This document shows positions 1 to 11,232 of a DNA stretch of 64,000 nucleotides, piece after piece. Position 1 is the first letter of the stretch, and the number at the start of each line of letters is the position of its first letter. The notes below the pieces were generated by a model, which was given only the letters and a program-made list of their open reading frames with translations, made no database searches and was not told where the DNA came from. A program made the translations under genes and the position numbers. The DNA comes from Prorocentrum cordatum (Eukaryota > Sar > Dinophyceae > Prorocentrales > Prorocentraceae): the NCBI GenBank assembly GCA_963575745.1, contig CAUYUJ010006369.1, positions 469,547-533,546 of the forward strand. Direction: 5' to 3'.

Positions 1-545
1 CTTGGGCGTCTTGGGTGCCTCGGGGGGGCCTCTTGGGGCCGCTTGGGGTCCTCTTGGGGGCCTCCTGGGGGGGCATCTTGGAGCCGTCTTGGGGCCGTCT
101 TGGGGCCCCTTGGGGCCTCCTGGGCGCCTATTGGGGCCATATTGGAGGGCATCGATCAAAGAAGGGGGGTTCCTTAATTAGGGCTGCCCCTCTAGAGTGC
201 CTAAACTCGCCTCTTGGGGCGCTCTTGGAGGGCTCTTGGGTGCTCTTGGGGCCGTCTTGAGGCTCTCTTGGGCCATCTTGGAGCCGTCTTGAGGCCTCCG
301 AAGGCTATCGGAAGCGAACGAGCGTGAATGCAAAACACATTGGTTTGCCTTAGGTGTTTGAAGGATGTTGGCCTCTTGGGGGTCTCCTTTGCAACCTCGG
401 AGGCCTCTTGGAGCCGTCTTGGAGCGTTCTTGGGGTTGCTTGGATCATCTTGGGAGCCATCTTGAGGCATCGTGGGCTATCTCCAGCCATGTTGAAGGTC
501 ATCTTGGGCTCTCGGAGGCCCTCTTGGCGCCATCTTGGCGCCAAT
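1..545 (+). repeat. CTTGG/GGCCTC G-rich minisatellite array
   Basis: Degenerate tandem repeat built from CTTGGGGCC and CTTGGAGGCCTC steps of roughly 10-20 bases, interrupted near 305-355 by a short A-richer segment. The same family forms blocks at about 11233-11985, 18500-18830, 22425-22960, 24175-24905, 35690-36250, 38988-39595, 44030-44690 and 44895-45155. Open frames across it are rich in G, L, W and S on one strand and P, R, K on the other, as expected from the repeat and not from a gene. Confidence 0.85.
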
Positions 546-559
546 AGGGCCGTCTGACA

Positions 560-660
560 CCTGGCGCCCCGTCCAGGTCCAGGGGAGGAGGGTGGACGAG
601 GAAACTCCTTAAACCACCTACGCCCAGATGGCTGGTGGGATTCCAGAGGAGGAGGGAGAG
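560..660 (+). repeat. Dispersed repeat, CCACCTACGCCCAGA family
   Basis: Contains CCCGTCCAGGTCCAG followed by AAACTCCTTAAACCACC and TACGCCCAGATGGCTGGTGG. A closely similar copy lies at 54920-55042, where it forms the end of the RING gene, and a weaker one at 51950-52075. Confidence 0.65.
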
Positions 661-1800
661 TAGTATTCCTAATGTTCAAGTGTGAAGGAGGCGAAGGTGG
701 GAAGGGAAAGGAGGGGGAGTGAGGGGGGGAGGGGAGCGGAGCAGGCACAGCGGGCGCGCGGGCAGGTACCTGACTGGGCGCAGTGGTTGGGAGCAGGGAC
801 GCGGGCGTCGTGGGAAACACGGGGGCCGTGGCCAAGACGTCGCGGGTATTTGTCGATACCGATCTTGGTCGTGGTCCATGTCAGCCGTCGCCGAATCGCG
901 AGGATGATCTACGAATTGACGCTGACCAAGATCGACGGTGACCAAGATCGGCACGACGTTTCCGCGTTCAGTCTTGATCATGGTCCCCGTTTTCTTATCG
1001 TCTATGGCCAGATCAGCCAAGACAAAGAAGACGTGGGGCCTATGTGTGTAGTTGGGGTCTGCGCTAACGGGGTTCAGCCGAACCTCTCCGAGATCCTCTG
1101 CTTGACCCGGATTTGGGGAGCCACCTGGAGCCGACCCCGCTCCCCCGCCCTCCGCTGCCCTGGGCTTGTGAGCTACTTGGTGGCCCGCTCGTGTTCGCGA
1201 CGTGGCCCTGGCTGACCCGGGTTTGCGCTCACCTTAGGCGAGTGTGTCCCCGAAAGACGTGGTCTCGGCTGGGCGCTGTCTTGTGAGGTTCGTATCTGAG
1301 GGGAGGGAGGAGATGAACTGCTACACGCCAGGCTGGTCGGGACAGACATTGGCGTGGGTTCTCCTGGCCCGCCTTGGGTAACGATACCAGTGGCCACGGC
1401 ATCTCGATGCCATCTCTGTGTTGACAATTAGGGGTCCTCTTGACGGGCAAGCGTGGCCCGGGATCGGCTGGAATTGATGCAAGGTGATGCCCAGGGTCTC
1501 GCTGTTACCTCAGTACCCCTTGGTCCAAGATCTCGTCCTCACGCTCTTCCCATCGTTGCCTTTTGCCTCTCCCAGAAGGCCTTCAGTTCAACTCTATCCT
1601 GTCCTCCCGGACCTCCGAGGGCCTGCAGCATGCCCTACACTGGCTTTTGACGCTTGACGCCTCGCCGCGGCATCGGGCAGCGCCCGTAGAGAGTTTTTCT
1701 TCCCCCGAACAGTTTGCTGAACGGGGTGCTGTTGCGGCCGTAATTAGTTCCAGTCGAGTGCAGGCGCGCAGAGACATCCTCAGGAAATTCTGGCGGTCTG
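661..1800. other. No gene recognised
   Basis: Mixed GC-rich sequence. The longest frame (682-1215, plus) has no recognisable domain and begins in purine-rich DNA. A short inverted pair, CGATCTTGGTC near 861 and GACCAAGATCG near 928, could form a hairpin. Nothing else is supported. Confidence 0.5.
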
Positions 1801-1801
1801 G

Positions 1802-2905
1802 GCCGATTCGCCTGAGACATCCCAACAACTCTCGATTCTGAGCTGGCTGGGATTAGGCGTTTCGCCGGAGACATCTTCGCAACTCTGGGCTGCGGGATGC
1901 CGCGCAGGAGGTGGTACGGCGCATTTCGCTTGAGACAGCCTCGCAACTCTGAGCTTGAGGATGCCGCGCGCGAGGTGGTCCGGCCCGTTTCGCTTGAGAC
2001 ATCCTCACAATTCTGAGTTCCGGGATGCCGCGTGCGGGGTGGTTCGGCGCGTTTCGCTTGAGACATTCTCGCATCTCTGAATTCCGAGATGCCGCGCGCG
2101 AGGTTGTCAAGCCCGTTTCCCCGGAGACTTTCTCGCAACTCTGAGTTCCGAGATGCCCGAGATGCCGCCCGCGAGGTGGATTCGGCCAGTTTCGCTTGAG
2201 ACATCCTTGCAATTTTGGGCTCCGAGACGCCGCGCGCCTGAGAGATTCTCGAAACTCTCAGCTCCGAGATGCTGCGCGAGGTGGTCTGGCCCGTTTCGCC
2301 TGAGACATCCTCGTATTTCTAGGCTTTGAGATGCCGCGCGAGGGGTGGTCCGGCCAGTTTCGCTCGAGATATCCTCGACACTCTGAGTTCTGAGATGTTC
2401 TGAGATGCTGGATGCGAGGTGGTCCGGCCCGTTTCGCTTTAGACATCCTCATATCTCGGGGCTTTGAGATGCCGCGCCAGAGGAGGTCATAGGAGGTTTG
2501 GCACGTTTCGCTTGAAATATCCTTGCAATTCTGAGCTTCGAGATGCCGCGCGCGAGGTGGTTCGGGTCGTTTCCTCTGGGATATCTGCGCAACTCTGGGC
2601 TGCGAGATGCCGCGCCAGTCGTCTGGCCCGTGTCGCATGAGACATCCTCGCAACTCTGAGCTCCGAAATGCCGCACGCGGGATGGTTCGGCCCGTTCCAC
2701 TTGAACATCTTCGCAGTTCTGAGCTCCCAGATCGAGGAAGGAGGAGGGTTGGGACCCAAACGAACCAGTTGGTTACACATCTGTTGTCGAGTTGTGCTCC
2801 AGGAGGAGCCTGGGCGCTGCCTGGGACATCCTCGCAAGTCTAAGCTCCGAGCGCGTGGTGGTCTGGCCCATTTCGCCTGAGATATTCTTGTATCTTGTAT
2901 CTTTG
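1802..2905 (+). repeat. 64-bp tandem repeat array
   Basis: About 15 degenerate units, each with TTTCGCTTGAGACATCCTCG, then CAACTCTGAGCTCCGAGATG, then a CCGCGCGCGAGGTGGTC stretch. Period is close to 64 bases. A non-repeat segment interrupts it near 2735-2815 and a last unit follows near 2826-2900. Long minus-strand frames here repeat the same peptide and are products of the array. Confidence 0.85.
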
Positions 2906-2939
2906 AGCTCTGCACGCGACTTGGTCCAGCCCATTGGCT

Positions 2940-3110
2940 CCATTGGAGCGGGAGGAAGAGAGGAGGGGGATGATGAGGAGGAGGTGTAGTGGAAGGGGGG
3001 AGGGCGAGGGCGACAAGTAGAATAACGTGGATGCGGCGGAGGAGGAGGAGGAGGACGACGACGACGATGACGAAACGCTCGACGACGACGCCGAAGGCGC
3101 AGGCGGATCA
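2940..3110. repeat. Purine-rich GGA/GAC run
   Basis: GGA-rich then GACGAC-rich trinucleotide runs. No gene is supported. Confidence 0.6.
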
Positions 3111-3167
3111 GGAACAGGAGGACGCGCGAACACTCTGAAGAGCCACCTTGGCTCAAAAATGCTGCTT

Positions 3168-3281
3168 GTGGATACTGGACTCTGGCTATCATTATTCCCA
3201 GGCGATAGTGGGCCTTACTGGGGGGGGAGGGGGGGAGGGGGGCGGGGGCCAGTAACGTAACGTTTCGCGCCTGCGCCGTCT
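3168..3281 (+). repeat. Dispersed repeat with GGACTCTGGCTA, copy 1
   Basis: The order GGA-ACTGGACTCTGGCTA, then GGCGATAG, then a G-rich run, then GTTTCGCGCC-GCGCCGT is repeated at 27757-27846. This is a two-copy dispersed repeat of unknown nature. Confidence 0.55.
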
Positions 3282-3617
3282 GGGAATATGTAGGAATATC
3301 CATAGACCCTAAAAATCAGCACGAATCGTGTCGCTACATCGGGAAGGGAGACGGGTGGAGAGGGGGGGAGTGGGCGGGCCAGTACCGGTCGCTATCGCGA
3401 AATGTAGAAAAGACGCTCCCCATAGACCCCCCCCGCGCCCGACAGGATTCGGGCAACTTGAGAAGCCCGCTCACGCCTACGTCCGTAGGCAAGAGCGAGT
3501 CGTGCTGGAGGACGGTCCGCCTCGCTCCCGTGCCGCGCGCTGGCGCTCGGGTCAGGGGAGGGGATGGGAAGGCAGAGGGAATGAGGAGCGTCAGGATGAT
3601 GTCTCAGAAGCCTGTCG

Positions 3618-3640
3618 TCCGTAGCCAGTTTTGGCTCGAG
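3618..3640 (+). other. Relic dinoflagellate spliced leader
   Basis: Reads T-CCGTAGCCA, then an inserted G, then TTTTGGCTC-GAG. Against the 22-nt DinoSL it differs by one inserted base and one A-to-G change near the 3' end. In dinoflagellates the leader is added by trans-splicing, so a genomic copy away from the SL gene array normally marks an mRNA that was reverse transcribed and reinserted. The DNA just downstream is a very GC-rich candidate gene. Confidence 0.8.
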
Positions 3641-3835
3641 CCAGAGCCTCGGGTGCGCGCGGGCGGGCTCGAGAAGTGGCGACGGTGGGCGGCCCTTCGA
3701 CGTGGCGGCCCAGTTCGGAGGCGCCGCGCCTCGGGTCGACCGCGCCGCGCTGCGTGGCTCGTGCCCACGGGCGGCGGGCCTGCGAGGCCGCCCTGCGCAG
3801 GGGGCTCGACGGCGGCGCGCTGGGCTCCCGGCGCG

Positions 3836-4351
3836 ATGGGGGAGGCGGCGGCGCGCCCCGCGGCTGCGCTGCCCCGGCCGCTTGCCGCCGGCCTCGGGGC
3901 GCCGCGCGGCTGCGACGCAGCGCGGCGCGGCGCGCGGCGGCTCCCGCGGGGGGGCTGTCGCGGGGGCCTCCGCCCGTGGAGCTGTGGCCGTCGCGGCGGC
4001 GGGGCCCAGGCTCGGCTGGCGGACGGCCGAGCGTCCAGGCCTGGCCCCGGGCGTGTGGGCGCCACTCGGTGCCGGCGAGCAGCAGCAGGGGTAACGTGGA
4101 GTCGGCCACCGTGGGGGCGGGCTTCGCGGTGGCGCCTGCCTGTCCCCAGCCTCCCAGGGACCAGGATGGAGGAGTTTGAGGATGCCGAGCCTTTCGTGCC
4201 AACCAGACTCGCCCAGACCGACGCCCATTCTTCGTCGGCAGATGCAAGGCGACCTTGTAATTTCAAGCCCCAGGCCAGCCCCAGAACAACAAGACTGCAG
4301 ATGGTCTTGTTTCAGAACAGTTTGAGATTACTTTGGGTAAGGCTGGGGTGA
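3836..4351 (+). CDS. GC-rich candidate gene behind a relic leader
   Basis: Open frame of 171 residues from the first in-frame ATG after the relic leader at 3618-3640 (195 bases upstream). The first ~110 residues are Ala/Arg/Gly/Pro-rich. The end is different: it contains MEEFEDAEPF and a K/R/S/T segment. A GTAAGG at about 4337 could be a splice donor, so the true exon may end there. Long frames also exist in the other phases and on the minus strand because the DNA is nearly all G and C. The product is not recognised, and the leader and position are the only real support. Confidence 0.3.
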   Translation: MGEAAARPAAALPRPLAAGLGAPRGCDAARRGARRLPRGGCRGGLRPWSCGRRGGGAQARLADGRASRPGPGRVGATRCRRAAAGVTWSRPPWGRASRWRLPVPSLPGTRMEEFEDAEPFVPTRLAQTDAHSSSADARRPCNFKPQASPRTTRLQMVLFQNSLRLLWVRLG

Positions 4352-4410
4352 ATTGCTCCCAAAGACCCGAGAATAAGTACTATAATCGAAAGGGTTGAAC
4401 TGTACCCAGC

Positions 4411-4835
4411 GCCCCATCATTGGAACAATTGGTTTTTCTCACACTGTTCCGGGGTGACACCGACACGTGCCACCCCTGTTTTGTTTCACATTGTATGGCC
4501 CCATGTTGGCGTCCAGAGTGCGAATGAACAATTGGTTTTCTTACAAGGTCTTCAGGATGACATACGTGTTACCTTTGTGTGGTTGTATGGCCCCATGTTG
4601 GCGTCTAGAATATGAGTGGAACAATTGTTTTTCTGACATGGTCTTCGGGGTGGTAGGTGTCACCTTTGTGGTGTTTCACACGTCCAGAATGCGAGTGAAA
4701 CAGTTACTTTTTTCTCACGCAGTTTTCGGGATGACGCGTGCACCCCTGTGTTGTTTCACACTGTATGGCTCCATGTTGGTTCCCAGAATACGAACGGAAC
4801 AATTAGTTCTTCTCACACGCTTTTTGGGGTGACAC
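4411..4835 (+). repeat. ~94-bp tandem repeat array
   Basis: About 4.5 diverged units. Each carries ATGGCCCCATGTTGG, then CAGA-TGCGA, then AACAATTGGTTTTTCT, then TTCGGGGTGACAC. Hydrophobic frames here are repeat translations. Confidence 0.75.
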
Positions 4836-4929
4836 GCGTCACCTGGTCTTGGTGGCCTTGGTGGCCGTGATGGCCGCGGTGTCTTCTCTGGTGCATTCTG
4901 AAACTTTGGGGGGCCGTGATCACGCTGAT

Positions 4930-5345
4930 CTGTCTGGAGACCGCCGCTGGCTGCCGCACTTCCAGTAGGTACACCGCAGGCTGGGTCCATCTGTCAGAGC
5001 AACCTCTGTCGCCGTCGCGCCGCGCGGGGGGTGTGGGGAAAAAGCTCTGTATCTGTCGCGACCCCGCCGGTCGCTGTCGCACCGTTGGCCCAGCCATCGT
5101 GTGCAGCTCTGAGCTGGCCATCCGCCGGGCCCCCCCCCGTCGCCGTCGCACCGCACGGAGAGCTGAGTTTCGGAGACGGTCCATCTGTCGCGGCCCCGCC
5201 GGTCGCTGTCGCATCGTTCGCCCACCTGCGTGATCTGTGCTGTCCATCTGGGTGGCCACGCCCCGTCGCCGTCGCACCAACAATTTTGCGCGTCACGCAT
5301 GCTCGAAGTGAGCTGTCCACGGCGCGCCCATCGCACGTCGCCCCA
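4930..5345 (+). repeat. Degenerate GCCGTCGCACC tandem repeats
   Basis: Repeated phrases such as GACCCCGCCGGTCGCTGTCGC and CCCCGTCGCCGTCGCACC alternate with GAGCTG and CCATCTG over about 400 bases, with a unit of roughly 60-70 bases. The Arg/Ala-rich frames are by-products. DNA from 5346 to 5730 shows nothing recognisable. Confidence 0.6.
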
Positions 5346-5732
5346 CTCAGTCGATTTCTTTCTTAAGCTGTCCGTGCGGCGACATATCGTTTTTGTGCAT
5401 TTGTCCACGACGGGCCCGTTGCCGCCGCACTGGGGAGATCTGGTCGGGCAAGCTCCCTCATACTTCGAGCGAGCGAAGACCGAATCCTGACGTGATGCTG
5501 CACCCGCTTCGGTGGACAGCACGCTGGCGCGACGAAAACACGCTCTAGTTTCCAACGCGTTGATGGATGCATTTAGCGAGTGCAAGAGTACAAAAAAGGA
5601 CTGCGCTCAAGTGAATTTGATCACATTGTGGGGGAGCGTGGACAGAGTCCGAAACCTCGAGTAAAGTTGAGCGTAGACGACCTTCTAGACAAGACGAATG
5701 CAGGGTGAAAGCAGGCAGTGAAAACGATATGC

Positions 5733-5922
<190 letters not shown>

Positions 5923-6559
5923 CCACACATTTTGAAGCGCACACTTCTAGACTCGTGATTATCATGAACCCGTAAATGATCGAGTGTCCCGCGAGCCCCA
6001 TGTGATTCATAATCAAGCAAATTTTCCCACTCGAGAAGGAAGCATCGCTGCCAGCGGGGATGGAGCTAGACTGCTGTGAACTCTCCTCTGCTGCGGCCGC
6101 GGCTCCGCCCTTCTGGGGGGCTGGCAGCTTGACGTGGAAGATGGCTGAAGTCTAGTACAATCACATGGATGAGAACACATATATATATATATATATAGAC
6201 AGATGTGTGGCAAAAGAGAGGTGGCAGCTGGCCGGCGTTGGCGACGGGACTGGCGCAGGCGCTGGCGCGCTCGTCTCGCAAGCGGTGTTGAAGCGAGAGA
6301 AGCAGAGACTTAAACAAGCAGTGAGAAAACACGTGCACGCGCACGGACCGTCCCAAGCATTGCACGTCAAACAGAAGACCTGGAGTTTCAAGTCGGGGGC
6401 CGACTCGGACCCGCTTGGGAGGCCTCCTGGAGGGATCCGCGGGGTCCTCGCGGCGGCTCAGGCCCTGAGGGCCCAGGCCTCATGCAGCAGGCTTGCAAAT
6501 ATTGGTCGCAAGAAGGCTTCGCGCGCTCCGTCATAGGACGAACATGCGTGGTCAGAATG

Positions 6560-7960
6560 TGAGCGTGTACCCCGAATCGTGCCATGGTGGTACGTCAACG
6601 AAGCAACCAGAGCTGCTGGTCTGATACTGGCCAACATCTTAGACGGAGAATGTGCACGCAGCTCCTGACCACAACGAAATCGTAGCCAATCGCGTACCCC
6701 ACGCGAGACTTGCATGCGTCGAGGTGGGAAACGGCGTTGAAGGTACACAGGAACATGTAAATGTTGCTGCTGCTGCCATCGGCGCTGCTGCCTCGATGCC
6801 GGCCTAAAGCGTGGTGCGACGGCGCCCGAGCACGGCCGTAGCAAGCCATCCACCCAGGGCAAGAGACACGGAGGACACGAGCGTGGCGACGCAGTGTTCG
6901 CAAGCAAAGTTGCCACCATACGCATCTGCTCAACGAGCAGCCCAGCCTGATTTGCAAACCAAGCACAGGGACAACACATGCAGATAGCCCGTCGACATCG
7001 TAATCTGGGCCCAAGGTTCCGTAGTCGTCCAAGTCGTGATACATGCGAGCTTTCATGTAGGCTTGATCGTCTGCATGGCATTTTCTTTCCACGTGCCATC
7101 GTCGCGTTGTGTCCGTAGTTCAGCTCGCCAACGCCCATGAAAGCGGCTATCGTCTCGATGGCCTCGGAGGGGACCCCAATCGAAGCGAGCTTGGTCTTCC
7201 GCTGGGCGAGGCTCTTGCAAGGCTAAATGTGGCCCCTCCACTCGCTGTGGGCGATCCTAGTCCCGTGCCGAGCACCTGCATGTCTGCGCGGTTGGCGCCG
7301 ACTCCGATGACCCCAATCCAGCCCGCGTGTGTCTCATAGTCGATGAGCGTGTTGGCCATCGGCTGGCCGTCGCTCTCATTCTTGATGGGGCCTCGCTGCC
7401 TGCGGAGCCTCCGCGGCCTCGGCCTCGGCCCCCGCCTTTCGGCGAGCGCTCCCACGAGGTGAGTTCCTTGCGGCCCCCGAGGAGGGCGCGGATGGCCTTC
7501 GCGTCGTCGGCCGTGCCTTCGGTGGTACGCTGGAGCTCGCTCAGCTGGCGCGCGTGGGCCTCGACTCTCTGGGGGGCGCCCTGGAGGTCCGCTTTCAGGC
7601 GCTGCTCCGCTCGATGGCTTGCTCGAGGTTGCCCTGGGAGCCCGCGCCGTTGGGAGAGCCGCCGACAAGGGTGGAGAGGCGATCGAGCGTCGCGCGGAGC
7701 CTGCTGTCGCCGCCGGGGCGACTTCGTTGCTGGCCCCTCTCGCGGCCCTCGCGGGCGGAGACCGCCGCCTCGGCCATCTCCCGAGCAGGTGGGGCAGGAG
7801 CCGACGGCGAGGGTCCTGGAGCACCGGCCTGTTGGTTGCGATGTTGCTGCTGCTGTCGTCGGGCCAACGTCGCGCTCGGGTTATGCACGGCCCCCAGCGC
7901 CGTGACCTGATCCACGAATCCGTTCATCTGCCCCAGCAGGTCACGCAAGCCGCCTCCTTG
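6560..7960 (-). pseudogene. Decayed protein-coding relic, unidentified
   Basis: Protein-like stretches appear in shifting minus-strand frames. From high to low coordinate: a segment with LLGQMNGFVDQVTALGAV and a QQQQ run (about 7960-7600), a helical segment with AHARQLSELQRTTEG (about 7590-7450), NTLIDYETHAGWIGVIG (about 7370-7270), ASIGVPSEAIETIAAFMG (about 7205-7140) and DDQAYMKARMYHDLDDYG (about 7080-7000). Each joins the next only by changing frame, so indels or lost introns have broken it. It lies downstream of, and on the same strand as, the retroelement at 8029-10850, but I cannot show it belongs to that element. No family is recognised. Confidence 0.4.
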
Positions 7961-8431
7961 GCGATGCCGTCGATTGGGCGTGGCCGCCGTCGTGCTGGCA
8001 TGGATTACTGGGGCCAGGCAGGCATTGATCAGGTCAAGACGGGGTCCTGGAGGGAATGTTGATACCCATAGTCTTTTGAGGATACGATGTGAGCAACCAC
8101 GCCGAAAGAAAAGCACCATGTCGATACAATATCATCCAGTCCTCCATAGTTAAAGCATAAGCGTCCCATCTGTGAAGGCGCCCCCTGAGTTCGCCCCGTA
8201 GCTGACCGAATGTACGTGCTGATAAAGTGCCAGTGAATGCTAGGGAATGTCATGTCGTAATGCTTGGAGTCCCACGTGAGTGCATACGCCTCAAAGCGCG
8301 CGCACCCGCGCATGACGCGTGTAAATCAACCTCCAGGCGCGACACGGCAGCCGTCCCGCAGTCCAGGGCCTTGGTCTCAGGCTCGATGTAAAACTGCACA
8401 ATCCCTGAATGAACCTCTGACGTAATGAGGG

Positions 8432-8725
8432 TCAGACAGCCAACATGCTGGATAGTAGCAACACATCATCTTCAAAACGTCCTGCACATACTCTTTTCCT
8501 TCGGGTAGGCCACTTGCAGTCACAGTGCCACCCTTGCTCGCTAAGGAAGATATGTAGTACGACGCCCGATAGGGGTCCTCCGATAGGGATCCCCCGCTTG
8601 TTCATGCATATGTTGCTTAGTCGTAAGTACCGCGTGCTCGTGAAACCATCAGTCCAGGCAGTCGCTGCTGGACTGGGGTGACCGTCGGATCCAAGATTTC
8701 GTTGTCGATTTTTGTTGGCGGGCAC
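8432..8725 (-). pseudogene. Reverse transcriptase palm fragment
   Basis: A 97-residue open frame contains GIPIGGPLSG, the motif-B pattern of reverse transcriptases, followed 30-odd residues later by RFEDDVLLLS, which matches the motif-C [F/Y]xDD catalytic site and its hydrophobic flank. A WHCDCKWPTR segment lies between them. Motif A is not in this frame, and the frame stops soon after motif C. Continuation resumes in other frames (LTLITSEVHSGIVQFYIEPE, then RWDAYALTMEDWMILYRHG), so this is a fragment of a dead retroelement. Confidence 0.7.
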
Positions 8726-9148
8726 CGTTCAGCCCTTCAGGGCAGCCCAGCGCTGTCAAATTTTGCGCGGCGGTTGCACGACGACGGCGGTTGCGCGAAC
8801 GGAGCGTGTTTGAAACCAATAATGTTCGCGAACGTTGAAACTAAAGCAGAGTGGATCTGAACGCGAAATTTTAGTTTCCAGACCACGTTCATGATCGCGC
8901 TTGAACAAATCGCCCCTGCATCAGCATCGCAGAGGTGTGCTTATGATTTCTGAATAGACCCGTTTCTTCTTTTGCGTTTTGTCGATTTTAGTTGTTCGGG
9001 TTGTTCATTGTTTTGAGTTTTATTAGATTTCGCGGTCAGTCAATCGATTTTCGGCCGTTGTCAAAATATTTTGCAGTCGGGGGGGGGCGCCAGTTTAACC
9101 GAGATGTCGGTGTTGTTTCCAAGGGGTGGTTACATTTGAAGACTAGTT

Positions 9149-9463
9149 TTATTTTGTCGCCGTTTTTCCTGCGCAGTCGGTTTCACAAGAGTGTGCCGGG
9201 AGTGATGTGAAACCTGCGAGGGTTTTTTTCAGGCTGGTAAAGTAGAAGGCGATGCGATCCCATAGGCTGCCTTCGCAGTGTCCACCGAAGCGACGACGGG
9301 ACCGACGGGAGCGAAAAACAAAGGGCAGTGCGACATTTAAACATCTTATCAATGCCCTCGCACTCCTGCCCGCCACGATGACCCCTGGCCCCCCATCCCA
9401 TTCCCGCACCTCGCATAATAAACTAGACGCAGCAGGTGGGGCGAGGGTTCGAGCTTCCTTCAT
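9149..9463 (-). pseudogene. Reverse transcriptase finger-region fragment
   Basis: A 104-residue frame includes VIVAGRSARALIRCLNVAL and RSRRRFGGHCEGSLWD. Order and spacing resemble the stretch before motif A in LINE reverse transcriptases, where a conserved 'R-I-LS-AKIL' type helix is followed by an 'QFG...G' segment. It sits upstream of the palm fragment on the same strand, as expected. Assignment rests on pattern and position, and no catalytic residue lies here. Confidence 0.45.
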
Positions 9464-9667
9464 AAGACGGGGGACGGCCGCGTCGAGAGATTAAAAGCTC
9501 CACCCAGGCCACGCAAGGTCACGCAGATACCGCAGGGCACGTCCAATAAAACGTTTAATCTGTCGAGAAGGCATGCCGGCGCAATTGCATATGTTGCGCG
9601 TGCATGAATGGCCAGGGTTTTTGTATTGGCGACGGCTTTCGGGGGAAGAAGCCACATCACCTCGCCA

Positions 9668-10631
9668 TCATTTCAGCTTGATGGTAGATGCGGTATGAGG
9701 TAAATTATCATAGCAGAACAACCTTTGGAACCTCTCCCGAAGACTCTTTGGCATGGATACGTCGCGCAGGAAGCGATCTATGCGAGGATGTGCGAGAGCG
9801 GAGCGGGGCAACGATGCTGGCGGGCATGTGCGCGACTGAGGAGGGCCATCCACCTGACCACTTGGAACGCAGGATTAGACATCCAGAGCGCGTCGAGGTC
9901 CTTGTCTTCCACGGAGCAAGAAAGATGGGGTCGGCAGTATGCGTTAACCGATGCCAATCTCGCCGGGTCATCTCCATTGTCGGGGAGAGATGGAGGATGT
10001 GGGGCAGCACGCAATCATGATCTTTGTCTGTGCAGCTCGTCTGGCTCACGTCCGTGGTATTGCCTTTGAGCGCGGCTGGAATGCCGCTGGAATGCATGCT
10101 TGTTAGCCGGGGCCGCTTGTCAAAAGATGCGTGGAGGTCCGCACCCGTGCAGATTGATGGGATAGCTACGCAGTCATTGACCGTTGCTCGGTACATATCC
10201 TCGCGTCTCGACGCATCGTTCAGGTCCTCATTTGTCGGCGCGTTGATGTTGCCGAAATCAAATTACTTGGGGCACCGTCCCCAGGATACGAAATTTTCTT
10301 TAAACCCAGAATGGGCGCCACAACAATCCTCGTAACACGTCGGAGCACTTGGTGCCAGGAAGGGCATTCCCCGCGGAGGCGTTCGACAACTCGCACATCC
10401 AGGCACGATGTAGTGGAAGTTGAGCAGCAGAACGCACTGTAAGTGCGAGCGGCCCTGGGGGAGGAAGACGCAGCGCCTGCAGGAAGCGCGCATGCTGCCC
10501 TGGACGCGCAGCGGATCGCGATGGCGTGGTGAGAGCGTGCACGGATGCCAGAACACATGCGCGCGATCATTACCATGTGGGTGCCGCGCGCATACTCGTG
10601 CCCATGCAGCTACGTGCAGCGTACCACCCAA
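9668..10631 (-). pseudogene. EEP-like endonuclease region of LINE, frameshifted
   Basis: Three overlapping minus frames carry protein-like sequence: LLLNFHYIVPG (about 10440), then FGNINAPTNEDLNDASRRED followed by MYRATVNDCVAIPSI (10240-10150), then DRFLRDVSMPKSLRERFQRL (9790-9720). FGNIN sits where an EEP nuclease has its G-D-x-N strand, followed by a long variable segment. The N-terminal place before a reverse transcriptase supports an APE-type endonuclease. Residues are too eroded to name a family with certainty. Confidence 0.4.
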
Positions 10632-10852
10632 TCAGGGGTAGGGAGCATGTCGGGTCGGGGGTCCACATGCGGGGCCACGTCAGAGAGCCCGTTGGAGGAA
10701 CAGCCATGCGCCTCGCCAAAACTATTGCCCAGGACACGCTGCCAAGATCTCCGACGGCGCAGGTACTTCCGCTGCCCCATATAGCGCTGGCAATGTTTAT
10801 CGAGCTGAGCCTGGGTGCACTGACCTCGCTGGTCCAGGAACTCTGGCGGGGG

Positions 10853-11175
10853 CTTCGTGGCCCCGTACGGAGCTCCGCCCGAAGGTCCCAGTGTTACCGC
10901 CCGCATGCGTCCCCCCCACCCAGTGCAGCGCTTCGTGGCCCCATAGTGAGTTCCACCGAAGGCCCGAGTGCTACCGCCCGCATGCGTCATCTCCACCCAG
11001 TACAGCGCTTCGTGGCCCCACAAGGGGGCTCCACCGAAGGCCCCAGTGCTACCGCCCGCATGCGTTTCCCCCCACCCAGCGCAGCGCTTCGTGGCCCCAT
11101 AGGGAGCTCCACCCAAGAAGATATTCACAATTGCGGTATTCACAACTGCATATGGTTGGGTCCTTCGCCAGGATA
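10853..11175 (-). repeat. Truncated 76-bp satellite element (copy 4)
   Basis: About 3.5 units of the TTCGTGGCCCCATAGGGAGC satellite, ending on the right with the conserved end (TTGTGAATACCGCAATT...CATATG then CCCAACC, read on minus, then GGCGAAGGA). The microsatellite half of the full element is missing. Confidence 0.75.
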
Positions 11176-11232
11176 GCTTGATTATTTAATCGCTTCGCTC
11201 ATTCCGCCGGCCCGTATTGTGCCATCGCAGGC

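Larger units (their letters stand above)
8029..10850 (-). mobile_element. Degenerate non-LTR (LINE-like) retrotransposon
   Basis: Minus-strand remnants occur in the order expected for a LINE second ORF: an EEP-like region (about 10631-9668), reverse transcriptase fingers (about 9463-9149), the RT palm with motif B and the DD motif (8725-8432), then a C-terminal region (8440-8029). Every part is in a different frame or carries stops, so the element is dead. The 5' side (about 10850) abuts a truncated copy of the 76-bp satellite element. No poly-A tail or target-site duplication could be placed. Confidence 0.6.

Noticed and set aside
1635-2915. Repeat proteins on the minus strand
   Set aside because: The peptide repeat mirrors the 64-bp DNA tandem repeat in all frames; no sign of selection for protein.
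3140-3160. AGCCACCTTGGCTCAA as a third relic leader
   Set aside because: Matches only the self-complementary core of DinoSL and lacks the 5' part; likely chance or a palindrome.
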